DNA from: Glaciecola amylolytica | GTDB taxonomy: Bacteria; Bacteroidota; Bacteroidia; Flavobacteriales_D; Crocinitomicaceae | Direction: 5' to 3' | Length of the DNA stretch: 64,000 nt | NCBI GenBank assembly: GCA_003856375.1 | Contig: CP034120.1 | Coordinates: 3,157,501-3,221,500, forward strand | Part shown: in pieces, positions 53,985 through 63,661 of the stretch | How the letters are laid out: every line of letters starts with the position of its first letter | How positions within the stretch are numbered: the first letter of the stretch is position 1 | Notes under the pieces: generated by a model | What the model was told of the DNA's origin: nothing | Seen by the model: the letters and a program-made list of their open reading frames with translations, nothing else | Database searches by the model: none | Position numbers and translations under genes: made by a program

Positions 53985-56612
53985 ATGAAAATTTCTCCTG
54001 CTTTCATTCTTCGGACGATTTCTTTGATCGTTCTTTTCACCACTTTCCTGAATGAATCATCTTTTTCACAACCTGCAGGAATGCCTCCTTGCGCTCCCAG
54101 CACAGCTCCGGGAGAAAGCGCTTGCCTGGCAACTCCGATTTGTGATCTCAACGGATATTGCGGACGCACACTTTCCTCCTACACGATCGACGCGTGGCCT
54201 GCTTTGCAAAGTGCAATCATTACCTGCAGTTCCAATGGCTGGGATCAATTGGATATCAACAACGACAGTTATTTAAAGTTTGTTGCCGGATCAACCAGTA
54301 TCTCATTTGACGTCTATGTCTACGATTGCATCAAACCGGTAACAACAAAGGCGATTCAGCTGGCTGTTTTTTCGGCTGCCAATTGCGGGAACGGCCCGGT
54401 TGATGTGAAGTATTGCAACAAGCAGATGAACCAACAAAGCACTCCGCACAATGTGACAATCAACAACCTCATTCCCGGAGAAACTTATTATATTCTGATT
54501 GATGGTTACTCCAGTCAAAATTGCGCCTACTCTTTCGTTGCAACTTCCGGAGTGAGCACCGGTCTATCGGTAAATCTAAGTGAAACAACGATCTGCGCAG
54601 GTGAAAGTGTAACAGCAACTGTCAGCGGTGGTTCCGGCTCCTACACCTGGTCGGGAGGCACTGGTTTGAGCGCAACTTCCGGTTCTTCCATTACAATAAC
54701 TCCTCCGGGAGTTCCGGGAACGTATAATTACCATGTGGAATCTTCCGGATCAACTACCGGTGGCACACTCTTTTGTCCTGCATTCAGTGAATACGATTTT
54801 TCAATCACGGTATCCAACGGAAGCACTCCGGCTTTTAATCCATCAGGACCATTTTGTGCGGGTCAAAGCTTTACGCTTCCTGCAAGCTCATTGGACGGAA
54901 TCAGCGGAACGTGGTCGCCGGCTGTAAACAACTCACAAACTACCACTTACACCTTCACTCCGGCAGCCGGATCGTGTGCAAGTACAGCTACCATGACTGT
55001 TGCGATAAACAATCAGGTTACACCGAATTTTAGTAATCCCGGACCTTTGTGTTCTGGTCAGAATTTTACGCTTCCCGCAACTTCACTGGAAGGAATCAGC
55101 GGAACGTGGGCACCGGCTGTCAATAATTCTCAAACGACCACTTACACTTTCACCCCAACATCCGGACAATGTGTGAATCCAGCAACGATGACCGTCGCGA
55201 TAAACAACCAGGTTACACCAAACTTTAATAATCCCGGGCCTTTGTGTTCGGGTCAGAACTTTACTCTTCCCGCAACTTCACTGGAAGGAATCAACGGAAC
55301 ATGGTCGCCGGCTGTCAACAATTCGCAAACCACCACTTACACCTTCACTCCGACATCCGGGCAGTGTGTGAATGCCGCAACGATGACTGTTGCAATCGGT
55401 AATCAAATCACGCCAAACTTCAATAATCCGGGGCCTTTGTGTTCCGGTCAAAATTGTACACTTCCTACCACTTCATTGGAAGGAATCAGCGGAACGTGGT
55501 CTCCGGCTTTCAACAATTCACAAACGACCACTTACACATTTACTCCGACATCCGGTTCAGGATTATGTACTGCAACTTCCACCACCATGGAAATTGTCAT
55601 CAATCCTTTACCTGTTGTAACCGCTCAGGGACAAAATCTCTGTACCGGAGACACTACCGATATCGCTTTAAGTTCCAACATCCCCGGAACTACATTCAGC
55701 TGGACCGTTGTTTCTACAAATGTATCAGGAGCTGCTAACGGATCGGGAAATGAAATCAATCAGGTATTAACGTCAAGCAACGGAGGCAATGTCGTATACA
55801 CAATCACTCCTGCTTCAGGAGCTTGTTCAGGAAATCCGGTCAGCATCACTGTTACAGTCAATTCAACGCTTCCAATTACAATTTTGCCCGGAAACAGCAG
55901 CATTTGTCCGGGAGAATCTGTTTCATTAACTGCATCGGGAGTGGTCTCTTACAGCTGGTCACCATCCAGTGGTTTGAACACTCCAAACGGTTCAACGGTC
56001 ATAGCTTCTCCGTCCATAACAACGACGTATACTGTTACAGGAATTTCCTCTTCAGGATGCATCGGAACAGGAACTGTAATCGTCACTGTTTTGCCCGAAC
56101 CCGTTGCAGATTTTATTCCTTCAGTAACTTCGGGTGAAGCTCCGTTGGAAGTTGTATTTGAAAATACCTCCGTAAACGCAAACAGCTATGCGTGGAATTT
56201 CGGAAATGGTCAGTCAGGCACCTCATCGAATCCAAATGTCTCCGCACAATTCAATGACGCCGGAATTTATCAGGTGATTCTGATTGCAAGTAACGGAATC
56301 TGTTCAGATACTTTTCAGCTTAGTATCGTCACAACAGCATCTGATTTCCTGATCCATGTTCCGAATGTTTTCACTCCGAACGGCGATCATGTAAATGATG
56401 TATTTTATATCGGTACGACAAATGCAAAAACCGTCTCTGTAGAGATTGTTAATCGTTGGGGAAATGTCATGGCTACATTGGAAAATGCAACGGATGCGTG
56501 GGACGGAGCAGATTCTCCGAGTGGAGTTTATTACTACAAATACAAGATCACGGATAGTTCTGACAAAGTCTATGAAGGACAAGGTTTCTTTCATCTGGAA
56601 AGGGGGAAATAA
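53985..56612 (+). CDS. T9SS type B surface protein with four 65-residue repeats
   Basis: An 875-residue exported surface protein. The start at 53985 is chosen because it gives a signal peptide (MKISPAFILRTISLIVLFTT); the ATG at 53925 overlaps the previous gene. Order: an N-terminal domain (about 30-190), an Ig-like domain, four 65-residue repeats (281-540), a further Ig-like stretch (about 550-700), a PKD-like domain (about 705-785, YAWNFGNGQSG) and the C-terminal type B sorting domain (about 790-875, IHVPNVFTPNGDHVND). It shares its repeats with the neighbour upstream. Likely an adhesin or matrix protein; the ligand is unknown. Confidence 0.88.
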   Translation: MKISPAFILRTISLIVLFTTFLNESSFSQPAGMPPCAPSTAPGESACLATPICDLNGYCGRTLSSYTIDAWPALQSAIITCSSNGWDQLDINNDSYLKFVAGSTSISFDVYVYDCIKPVTTKAIQLAVFSAANCGNGPVDVKYCNKQMNQQSTPHNVTINNLIPGETYYILIDGYSSQNCAYSFVATSGVSTGLSVNLSETTICAGESVTATVSGGSGSYTWSGGTGLSATSGSSITITPPGVPGTYNYHVESSGSTTGGTLFCPAFSEYDFSITVSNGSTPAFNPSGPFCAGQSFTLPASSLDGISGTWSPAVNNSQTTTYTFTPAAGSCASTATMTVAINNQVTPNFSNPGPLCSGQNFTLPATSLEGISGTWAPAVNNSQTTTYTFTPTSGQCVNPATMTVAINNQVTPNFNNPGPLCSGQNFTLPATSLEGINGTWSPAVNNSQTTTYTFTPTSGQCVNAATMTVAIGNQITPNFNNPGPLCSGQNCTLPTTSLEGISGTWSPAFNNSQTTTYTFTPTSGSGLCTATSTTMEIVINPLPVVTAQGQNLCTGDTTDIALSSNIPGTTFSWTVVSTNVSGAANGSGNEINQVLTSSNGGNVVYTITPASGACSGNPVSITVTVNSTLPITILPGNSSICPGESVSLTASGVVSYSWSPSSGLNTPNGSTVIASPSITTTYTVTGISSSGCIGTGTVIVTVLPEPVADFIPSVTSGEAPLEVVFENTSVNANSYAWNFGNGQSGTSSNPNVSAQFNDAGIYQVILIASNGICSDTFQLSIVTTASDFLIHVPNVFTPNGDHVNDVFYIGTTNAKTVSVEIVNRWGNVMATLENATDAWDGADSPSGVYYYKYKITDSSDKVYEGQGFFHLERGK
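54825..55604 (+). repeat. Four tandem 195-bp repeats
   Basis: Units start at 54825, 55020, 55215 and 55410, an exact 195-bp period. Units 2 and 3 are nearly identical at the base level; unit 4 has lost the match near its end. Unit 4 also carries an extra Cys in place of Phe (QNCTLP). Confidence 0.92.
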
Positions 56613-56650
56613 TTTTCAATTACTGCTTTAATACCTGCTGCTACACAACA

Positions 56651-56685
56651 AAAAAAGCCGATCCATAAAAATGGGTCGGCCTTTT
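56651..56685. terminator. Bidirectional terminator between the second and third T9SS type B genes
   Basis: GCCGATCCAT (56657-56666) pairs with ATGGGTCGGC (56671-56680) with one wobble. The plus strand ends in CTTTTC, the minus strand in a seven-T tract, so it serves both convergent genes, better for the minus one. Confidence 0.82.
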
Positions 56686-56708
56686 CACTAGGTTTCAGTT
56701 GTGGTATA

Positions 56709-59700
56709 TTATTTTAGCAAGTTCACGTGTCCCACATATTCGTGATGCTTATCCTTGTTTCTTTCTTTGATAACGATTTTCCAGGTGTATACCCCTTCTT
56801 TACACAATTGCCCGATGTAGGTTCCGTCCCAGCCAAAAGCCACATCATGCGATTCGAATAAAATTTCGCCCCACCGGTCGAAGATCAAAAGCGTATAATT
56901 CTGTCCGTCGAAACCTGAGCTGAATACCGGGAAGAAGACATTATTGTGTTCATCTCCATCAGGAGTAAAGGTATTCGGAACATAGAAAATCAATTCGTCA
57001 ATTACCGAAACAACCAGAACAGCACTGTCATTACATCCCGCAGGATTGGAAGCATATAAAATCACGTGATAAACTCCCGGAGTTTCTGCATACTGATGTG
57101 TAGGATTGGTCTGACTTGAAGTGGTTCCGTCTCCGAATTCCCAGAAATACGTGGTCGCATTCGTGGAATTGTTATTGAAGATAAACACCGGATTCAAAAT
57201 GGATTGTTCGATAACATTCACACCGAAAGAGGCGTCTACTTCCGGATAGATGGTAACCGAATTTGCATCCGTCAGCGAATTCACACAGCCATTTCCGTCC
57301 GTAATGGTTAGTGTTACATCAAAAGTTCCGGCAGTATTGAATTGTTGTGTAACAGTTCCGCAACCTGTTTGCGTTCCACCGCCTTCAAAGGTCCAGAGAC
57401 AATTAACCGAATTCGGACTTGTATTTGTAAATGAAATCGAAACCGGAGCACAACCATCGTCCGCATTACTTGTAAACGAAACGATTGGCAAAGGATTCAC
57501 CGTAACAGAAACAGCGTCCGTGGCAGTACATCCAAGCGGATTTGTTACCGTAACCGTATACACATTTGTTCCGGCTGTTGTGGCATTGACCCTCGGATTG
57601 GAAATGGTTGCGTCATTCAATCCCGTCGTCGGATTCCATGAGTAGGTATTTCCTGCAACCGGAGTTGAACCGATCTGATTTCCTGTTGTTGAATTGATAC
57701 AAAGGCTGATATCCACTCCTGCATTTGCAATCGGGTTATTGCTTACTCCAATAGTAAATGTAACAGCCGATCCGGCACAGCCGTTCAAAGTCGGCACAAC
57801 TGTTATTGTTCCGCTTATTGGTGTTGTGCCTGAATTCGTTCCGTTAAAAGCAGCAATATTACCTGTTCCGCTTGCTCCAAGCCCGATCGAAGTATTGCTG
57901 TTTGTCCATGCATATGTTGCTCCTGTTGGAGTTGAAGCAAAAGACGGGATAGCCACATTGTCATTCGGACAAACGACCACATTTGCAACCGGATCCATAA
58001 CCGGAATCGGGTTAACAGTAATGGTTATTGATCCGGTTAAGGTATTACTGCAAGATGCCGGAGCAGCAGATTGAACCGAAACCAAGGTATAAGTCGTTGT
58101 TGTATTCAGAATTCCCGTATTGACTGTTGCATTTCCTGCGGCATTCAAGGTCACGTTCGAATTCGTCGTTCCGTTTGAATATGTTACCGTTGCGTTCGGG
58201 GTTCCTGAAATCGTAAACGTAGTTCCTGAGCCGGCACAAATAGTAGATGCTCCTGAAATCGTTGCTGTTGGCAGAGCATTAACTGTTACTACAGCCGTTT
58301 GAGAACAGCCATTGCTGTTTGTATAAGTAATGGTCGTTGTTCCCGCTGAAACTCCTGTCACCAATCCGGTGTTGGAAACCGTGGCTACAGCCGTATTCGA
58401 TGATATCCACGGATTGGTTGCATTTGCAGTTCCGGAACCGCTTAACTGTGTGGTTAATCCGGCACAGACACTCAAAGTTCCTGTAATCGTAGGTAATGGA
58501 TTGATGGTAACCACAGCCGTACTTTGGCAAGATGACGAATTGGTAAATGTAATTGTCGTTGTTCCGGCCGAAACTCCTGTAACCAAGCCTGTATTTGAAA
58601 TCGTAGCAACAGCCGGATTGGATGATGTCCACGGATTGGTTGCGTTTGGCGTTCCGCTGGCAGATAATTGGGTAGTTGCTCCTACACAAGCCGTCAATGT
58701 TCCTGTCACGGAAGGATTTCCGACTACGTTCAAAGTCATCGTATTCGAACAGCCATTCGAATTGGTATACGTAATGGTAGTCGAACCAACTGCAACACCG
58801 CTTACCAAACCGCTGGAATTAATCGTCGCTACTGCAGGATTTGAAGAAACCCACGGGTTCGCTGCATTTGCTGTTCCGGAGCCTGTCAACTGGGAAGTTC
58901 CTCCCAGACAAACATCGGCACCTGTTACGGTAGGCAAAGGATTCACCGTTAAAACTTCATTGTCCAGACATCCGCTTGAATTGGTATAGGTAATCGTTGT
59001 TGTTCCGGCTGAGACTCCCGTCACCAATCCTGTATTAGAAACTGTAGCTACAGTTGTATTGGATGAAACCCAGGGATTTGTTGCATTCGGAGTACCTGTT
59101 CCGCTTAGCTGGCTTGTTCCACCGATACAAACGCTTAAAGTTCCGGTGATCGAAGCACCTGATGTAATTGTTACTGCTTGCGTGGCAGAACAACCGTCTG
59201 AATTGGTATACGTAATGGTACTCGTTCCCGGATTCACCCCGGTTACAAGTCCCGTATTTGAAACGGTTGCAACCGCCGTATTTGAAGATGTCCACGGACT
59301 GGATGTTGCAGCTGTTCCGCTTCCCGTCAATTGTGTTGTCGATCCGGCACAAACCGTAAACACTCCTCCGATTGTAGGAGTTGGGTTCACTGTAATCGTT
59401 GCGCTTCCTGTTTGGTTCTGAGAACAGGTCGTAGCACTGGAAACACTCACTAAATTGTATGTAAACGTTCCCGTAGCTCCCGTTGGTGCTGTAACGGTTG
59501 CAGTTGATCCTGCTCCGCTGCTCACCGTTTGGTTCGCTCCGCCATTGATGTTATAAGTAAAGGTATAAGGAGCCGTTCCATTTGCTCCTGTGAAAGTAAT
59601 CGTTGGTGCTGCTGCGTTCTGGCAAACAGCGGTTGTCCCTGAAATCGTTGCGGTTGGTAATGAATTGACGGTGATTACTGCAGAACCGGTTTGGTTTTGA

Positions 59701-62700
59701 GAACATCCCATCGCACTTGTTACACTCACCAGATTATAGGTAAACGTTCCCGCAGTTCCGGTTGGTGCTGTAACGGTTGCAGTTGTTCCGGCTCCGCTGC
59801 TCACCGTTTGATTCGCGCCACCATTGATATTATACGTAAATGTATATGGCGCTGTACCGTTGGCTCCCGTAAAAGTGATCGTTGGCGCTGTTCCATTCTG
59901 ACAAATCGTAGTTGTTCCTGAAATCGTTGCGGTTGGCAATGGATTGATCGTAATAATGGCAGAACCGGTTTGGTTTTGAGAACAAGTCATAGCACTGGAA
60001 ACGCTCACTAAATTATAAGTAAATGTTCCTGCCGTTCCGGTTGGAGCTGTAACTGTTGCTGTTGATCCTGCTCCGCTGCTTACTGTCAGGTTTGCGCCAC
60101 CATTGATATTATAAGTAAAGGTATATGGTGCTGTACCGTTAGCTCCTGTGAAAGTGATCGTTGGAGCTGTTGCGTTCTGACAAACGGTTGTTGTTCCGGC
60201 AATGGTTGCAGTTGGCAACGGATTCACCGTTACAATTGCAGAACCCGTTTGATTCTGTGAACAACCCATTGCACTCGTCACACTCACTAAGTTATAAGTA
60301 AACGTTCCCGTAGCTCCGGTTGGTGCTGTAACGGTTGCAGTTGTTCCCGCTCCGCTACTCACCGTTTGATTCGCGCCACCATTGATATTATACGTAAATG
60401 TATAAGGCGCTGTGCCGCTGGCTCCCGTAAAAGTAATCGTTGGAGCTGTTCCATTCTGACAAACCGTAGTTGTTCCTGCGATGGTTGCGGTTGGCAGTGG
60501 ATTTACGGTTACAATCGCTGAACCTGTTTGGTTTTGAGAACATCCCATTGCACTCGTCACACTCACCAGATTATAGGTAAATGTTCCTGCAGTTGCCGTT
60601 GAAGCAGTCACAGTTGCGGTTGTTCCCGCTCCGCTGCTTACGGTTTGGTTCGCGCCGCCATTGATATTATAAGTAAAAGTATAAGGTGCTGTGCCGTTGG
60701 CTCCCGTAAAAGTAATTGTTGGTGCAGGTGCATTCCGGCAAACAGTGGTAGTTCCTGAAATGGTTGCGGTTGGCAACGGATTTACCGTAATGGTAACCGG
60801 ATCACTTGCCGTACATCCTCCAACTGGATTGGTAGCCGTAATGGTATAAGTGGTTGTAGCCGTCGGCGCAACCGTTGGTGTCAGAGTGGTCGGGTTGGTC
60901 ATATTGGTAGTTGGTGACCAGACATAGGTGACAGGCAGATAATTGTTAAATGTAATCGACCAATCCCGCAATATTCCCACGTCTCCGGTTGCCAAATCGT
61001 AAACCATTAAAGTCCAGGTACCGTTTACGCCACAGCCATTCAAAAGCGAAAATGCATTTTCAGGTGTGAAGTTTCCGGTAAACGGAGCTGTTCCCGTAGT
61101 TACAGAAGGCGCTCCTGTCGGAACAAATGTCGTATTTGTGTAATTATCTCCGGCTCCGCCATTATCCGATGAAAGATCAATTTGACTTCCATTCGGGCAT
61201 TGAAGCCAGATCGTTACATCTTCATCATAGGTATGCGTGATATTCACATTTACGGAAACGATTGGAAGAACACCCGCAGTCTGCGGAGTAATTCCCGAAA
61301 CAACGATCTGAGAATTAACAGGTGTCACACTTCCGTCATTGAGCGGAAAATCGGTGGGATTTGTAAACGTCACCGGATTATTCACTCCGGTTGGAGAAAG
61401 CGTTGCATTCAAGTTCACACTTCCACCCGGACAAATTGCCTGATTCGCTGTCGTTACATTGATCGAAGGCGATGCATTTACCACCACGGTGACAGGCTCA
61501 ATTTCATAACAGCCGTTTGCATTCAGAATCCGGATGTAATACGTTCCGCTGACGGAAATCGCATTCGGTGAAGCTATCGGAACGGTACAGGCCGCATCGG
61601 AAAAATACCCGATCGTACCGGAACCGGAATTGATCGTAACTACGCTCGAGCTTGTCAGATCGACCGTTGCAGGAGAACAAACCGCAGGAGGATTCGTAAC
61701 CGTAATCTGAGGAGATGGCAAAACCGTTACCGAAGTCGTCAGCGTAGAATTACATCCCGTTACCGAAGTCATCGTACATTGATAATTGAATGTTCCCGTA
61801 GTTGTCGGCGTAACCGAAAGTGTATTAGAAGTTCCTAAAACAGTTCCCGGAGCAGATGTTTCGACCCAGGAATAAGTTGCCGCACCTACCGGAGCGGTCA
61901 ATATTGAAGTTTGATACTGACAAATATTTGGCGGCGCAACAATAGCCATCGGAGCACAGCTTGCATCCAGATAAGCATAAGCGTAATGCGCACCGATTGA
62001 ACAATCCCCAACCGTAAACCGAATCGTTACGCACGACCCGATATAAGGAGTTAAATCCAGCATAACGGATGTCCAATCTTTCCAAAAGATTCCGGAATTA
62101 CCTATTTGCGTAAATCCGGGTATTCCCGGCCCTCCGGTTACCAATAAATTTCCGCACGCAATGGGGTTTCCTGCACAATCCAGCGCATCAATCTGAAAAT
62201 AAGGTTGCTCCTGCGGAAGATGCAAAACCGTATCGCCCGTCGTTGTATTGATCGTATATGCATTTTGGAGAACCGCAGCATAATAATAAGTAAACAAAGC
62301 ATTGGACGCAGTCACGGAAATTTTCTGTTCGATTCGTGCACCACCGTATGCTCCGTTCGGACCGTCCCCCAAAAGAAGTGAATTCGTATTTCCTGGAATT
62401 AAAGGGCAAACCCGTTGAATCGGTGTTTGTACGTCTGTACCCGGAGTAGTAATCGCATGATGTCCGCCGGTAGTATTGTAAAATATCGGAGTATAAATCG
62501 GAGTTGGTTGCGGCGCTACTCCATTCTGCATCGAATGTGCCCAGGACCCCAACCAGCCGGAAGTAGAACCGGCATCGAAACCGATGTTCGTACAAGCAGG
62601 TTGTGTCGGATTAGCGGGATGAGCCGGAACCGTATTTGAAATATTGATATTGTAACTGAATCCGGAGCCATCGTTATCAATGATGAAGTAATAGCATTGT

Positions 62701-63092
62701 CCGGCAATTGGTGTAAACGGAATTCCATACGTTCCGGAAAGATCTCCGAAAATCTGGGTTTGTCCCACAAGAACTCCTCCTGTTGTCAGAATACTAACGG
62801 AAGGCATTATCGGATTTGCCAATCCGCCGGGAGTGAAAGTCGCAGTCACCCAAATGGTCGCGCTTGATGGAGCGCAGTAGTAATAATACCAATCCGGGCC
62901 ATCATCATAAGTATAGGACAAATCATCGTATTCATTCGTAGCGGAAGTCGTTGAACCTGCAGCAGTAAAAGGCAAGGTAATCGGAACGCCCGTTGCGCCT
63001 GCTTGTGTATTCGCTCCCTGAGAAAACGAATAAAAACCTAAAAAGGTGAATAGAGCTAATATCAAATAACCCCAAAAAACATGTTTTTTCAT
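56709..63092 (-). CDS. Giant T9SS type B surface protein with P-domain and repeat arrays
   Basis: A 2127-residue exported surface protein. Order: signal peptide (about 1-26), an N-terminal carbohydrate-binding-type beta region, Ig-like domains, a proprotein-convertase P-like domain (about 575-720, ITHTYDEDVTIWLQCPNGSQ), five 93-residue repeats (771-1235), five bacterial Ig-2-like units of about 74 residues (1236-1604, NTGLVTGVSAGTTTITY), further Ig-like parts, two PKD-like domains (about 1890-2030, WEFGDGTTSSQTNPTHQY) and the C-terminal type B sorting domain (about 2035-2127, FYVPNTFTPDGDEHNNVF). It is preceded by a small secreted protein gene that ends 15 bases upstream. Frames on the other strand are shadows. 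Confidence 0.9.
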   Translation of the reverse strand: MKKHVFWGYLILALFTFLGFYSFSQGANTQAGATGVPITLPFTAAGSTTSATNEYDDLSYTYDDGPDWYYYYCAPSSATIWVTATFTPGGLANPIMPSVSILTTGGVLVGQTQIFGDLSGTYGIPFTPIAGQCYYFIIDNDGSGFSYNINISNTVPAHPANPTQPACTNIGFDAGSTSGWLGSWAHSMQNGVAPQPTPIYTPIFYNTTGGHHAITTPGTDVQTPIQRVCPLIPGNTNSLLLGDGPNGAYGGARIEQKISVTASNALFTYYYAAVLQNAYTINTTTGDTVLHLPQEQPYFQIDALDCAGNPIACGNLLVTGGPGIPGFTQIGNSGIFWKDWTSVMLDLTPYIGSCVTIRFTVGDCSIGAHYAYAYLDASCAPMAIVAPPNICQYQTSILTAPVGAATYSWVETSAPGTVLGTSNTLSVTPTTTGTFNYQCTMTSVTGCNSTLTTSVTVLPSPQITVTNPPAVCSPATVDLTSSSVVTINSGSGTIGYFSDAACTVPIASPNAISVSGTYYIRILNANGCYEIEPVTVVVNASPSINVTTANQAICPGGSVNLNATLSPTGVNNPVTFTNPTDFPLNDGSVTPVNSQIVVSGITPQTAGVLPIVSVNVNITHTYDEDVTIWLQCPNGSQIDLSSDNGGAGDNYTNTTFVPTGAPSVTTGTAPFTGNFTPENAFSLLNGCGVNGTWTLMVYDLATGDVGILRDWSITFNNYLPVTYVWSPTTNMTNPTTLTPTVAPTATTTYTITATNPVGGCTASDPVTITVNPLPTATISGTTTVCRNAPAPTITFTGANGTAPYTFTYNINGGANQTVSSGAGTTATVTASTATAGTFTYNLVSVTSAMGCSQNQTGSAIVTVNPLPTATIAGTTTVCQNGTAPTITFTGASGTAPYTFTYNINGGANQTVSSGAGTTATVTAPTGATGTFTYNLVSVTSAMGCSQNQTGSAIVTVNPLPTATIAGTTTVCQNATAPTITFTGANGTAPYTFTYNINGGANLTVSSGAGSTATVTAPTGTAGTFTYNLVSVSSAMTCSQNQTGSAIITINPLPTATISGTTTICQNGTAPTITFTGANGTAPYTFTYNINGGANQTVSSGAGTTATVTAPTGTAGTFTYNLVSVTSAMGCSQNQTGSAVITVNSLPTATISGTTAVCQNAAAPTITFTGANGTAPYTFTYNINGGANQTVSSGAGSTATVTAPTGATGTFTYNLVSVSSATTCSQNQTGSATITVNPTPTIGGVFTVCAGSTTQLTGSGTAATSSPWTSSNTAVATVSNTGLVTGVNPGTSTITYTNSDGCSATQAVTITSGASITGTLSVCIGGTSQLSGTGTPNATNPWVSSNTTVATVSNTGLVTGVSAGTTTITYTNSSGCLDNEVLTVNPLPTVTGADVCLGGTSQLTGSGTANAANPWVSSNPAVATINSSGLVSGVAVGSTTITYTNSNGCSNTMTLNVVGNPSVTGTLTACVGATTQLSASGTPNATNPWTSSNPAVATISNTGLVTGVSAGTTTITFTNSSSCQSTAVVTINPLPTITGTLSVCAGLTTQLSGSGTANATNPWISSNTAVATVSNTGLVTGVSAGTTTITYTNSNGCSQTAVVTVNALPTATISGASTICAGSGTTFTISGTPNATVTYSNGTTNSNVTLNAAGNATVNTGILNTTTTYTLVSVQSAAPASCSNTLTGSITITVNPIPVMDPVANVVVCPNDNVAIPSFASTPTGATYAWTNSNTSIGLGASGTGNIAAFNGTNSGTTPISGTITVVPTLNGCAGSAVTFTIGVSNNPIANAGVDISLCINSTTGNQIGSTPVAGNTYSWNPTTGLNDATISNPRVNATTAGTNVYTVTVTNPLGCTATDAVSVTVNPLPIVSFTSNADDGCAPVSISFTNTSPNSVNCLWTFEGGGTQTGCGTVTQQFNTAGTFDVTLTITDGNGCVNSLTDANSVTIYPEVDASFGVNVIEQSILNPVFIFNNNSTNATTYFWEFGDGTTSSQTNPTHQYAETPGVYHVILYASNPAGCNDSAVLVVSVIDELIFYVPNTFTPDGDEHNNVFFPVFSSGFDGQNYTLLIFDRWGEILFESHDVAFGWDGTYIGQLCKEGVYTWKIVIKERNKDKHHEYVGHVNLLK
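58281..59387 (-). repeat. Five tandem Ig-2-like repeats
   Basis: Five units of about 74 residues (about 220 bp), each with VCxGxTxQLxGSGT, a PWxSSNxAVATxS step and TTTITYTN. They are less alike than the adjoining 93-residue units, which suggests an older expansion. Confidence 0.8.
59388..60782 (-). repeat. Five tandem 279-bp repeats
   Basis: Units begin (minus strand) at 60782, 60503, 60224, 59945 and 59666, an exact 279-bp (93-residue) period over 1395 bases. Each has NxLPTATIxGTT, APTITFTGANGTAPYTFTYN and NLVSVxSAxxCSQNQTGSA. High base identity suggests recent expansion or gene conversion and makes assembly errors in unit number possible. Confidence 0.92.
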
Positions 63093-63106
63093 ACCGGAGA
63101 GTAGTA

Positions 63107-63460
63107 TTATCTGGTTTTAGGATTTCGATAGACATATAACATTTCCATTCGCTGAATGAAAAGATAAATCATCTCGTGAGTCGTATTTTCTTTGAATTGA
63201 ATAGAAATATCCAAACCGTTTATCTGAACATCGTTGATGGCATTCATCGATTCGAGATAAATTTCTAGTTCATCTAAAATAGTAGTTCCCAAAGGAGTTG
63301 TTAAATGATAAACAACCGTTGGTGTTCCAACACCTGTCACATGTTGATTTACATAAACACTATCATGGTGTTTTTCAAACTGTTGACCATAACTATTGAA
63401 TCCGTGGAATAAAGAGAGGATAGTAGTAATGTATAAACAGTTAATGAAATCGTTTTTCAT
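63107..63460 (-). CDS. Small secreted protein upstream of the giant T9SS gene
   Basis: A 117-residue exported protein with a signal-like N-terminus (about 1-25, SLFHGFNSYGQQ). The rest has no family seen here; the C-terminal half (INDVQINGLDISIQFKENTTH) has alternating strand and helix. The stop lies 15 bases ahead of the start of the 2127-residue surface protein, so they should be one transcript. A chaperone or processing partner is possible but not shown. Confidence 0.7.
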   Translation of the reverse strand: MKNDFINCLYITTILSLFHGFNSYGQQFEKHHDSVYVNQHVTGVGTPTVVYHLTTPLGTTILDELEIYLESMNAINDVQINGLDISIQFKENTTHEMIYLFIQRMEMLYVYRNPKTR

Positions 63461-63661
63461 TAAAGCGTATTTTAGTTCTGCACAAATGTGACGAAAAAAA
63501 CCGTTGCTAGTTGTCTTTTTTTCAGGCGAATACTCTTTTTTAACAGTTTATTTTCAATTTTTTGTGTGATAATTCACAATAAAATCGCGCTATTCGTCTT
63601 TGTTTTCAAGGGATTCGTCGAAATAGGATCAGCGTCATAAAACAAATCGTAATTTCGCATC
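63461..63661. other. Divergent promoter region ahead of lnt
   Basis: Two hundred AT-rich bases separate the minus-strand operon (starting at 63460) from lnt. It must hold promoters for both. TAATTTCG at 63650-63657 is one base off the -7 box for lnt. No hairpin or repeat stands out. Confidence 0.4.

Noticed and set aside
57250-59421. A series of long plus-strand frames rich in Val and Pro
   Set aside because: They are antisense to the giant T9SS gene; their length comes from the biased repeat composition.
52528-60782. CRISPR-like regular spacing
   Set aside because: The periods (195 and 279 bp) are full coding units translated as tandem protein domains, with no short repeat/variable spacer pattern and no cas genes.
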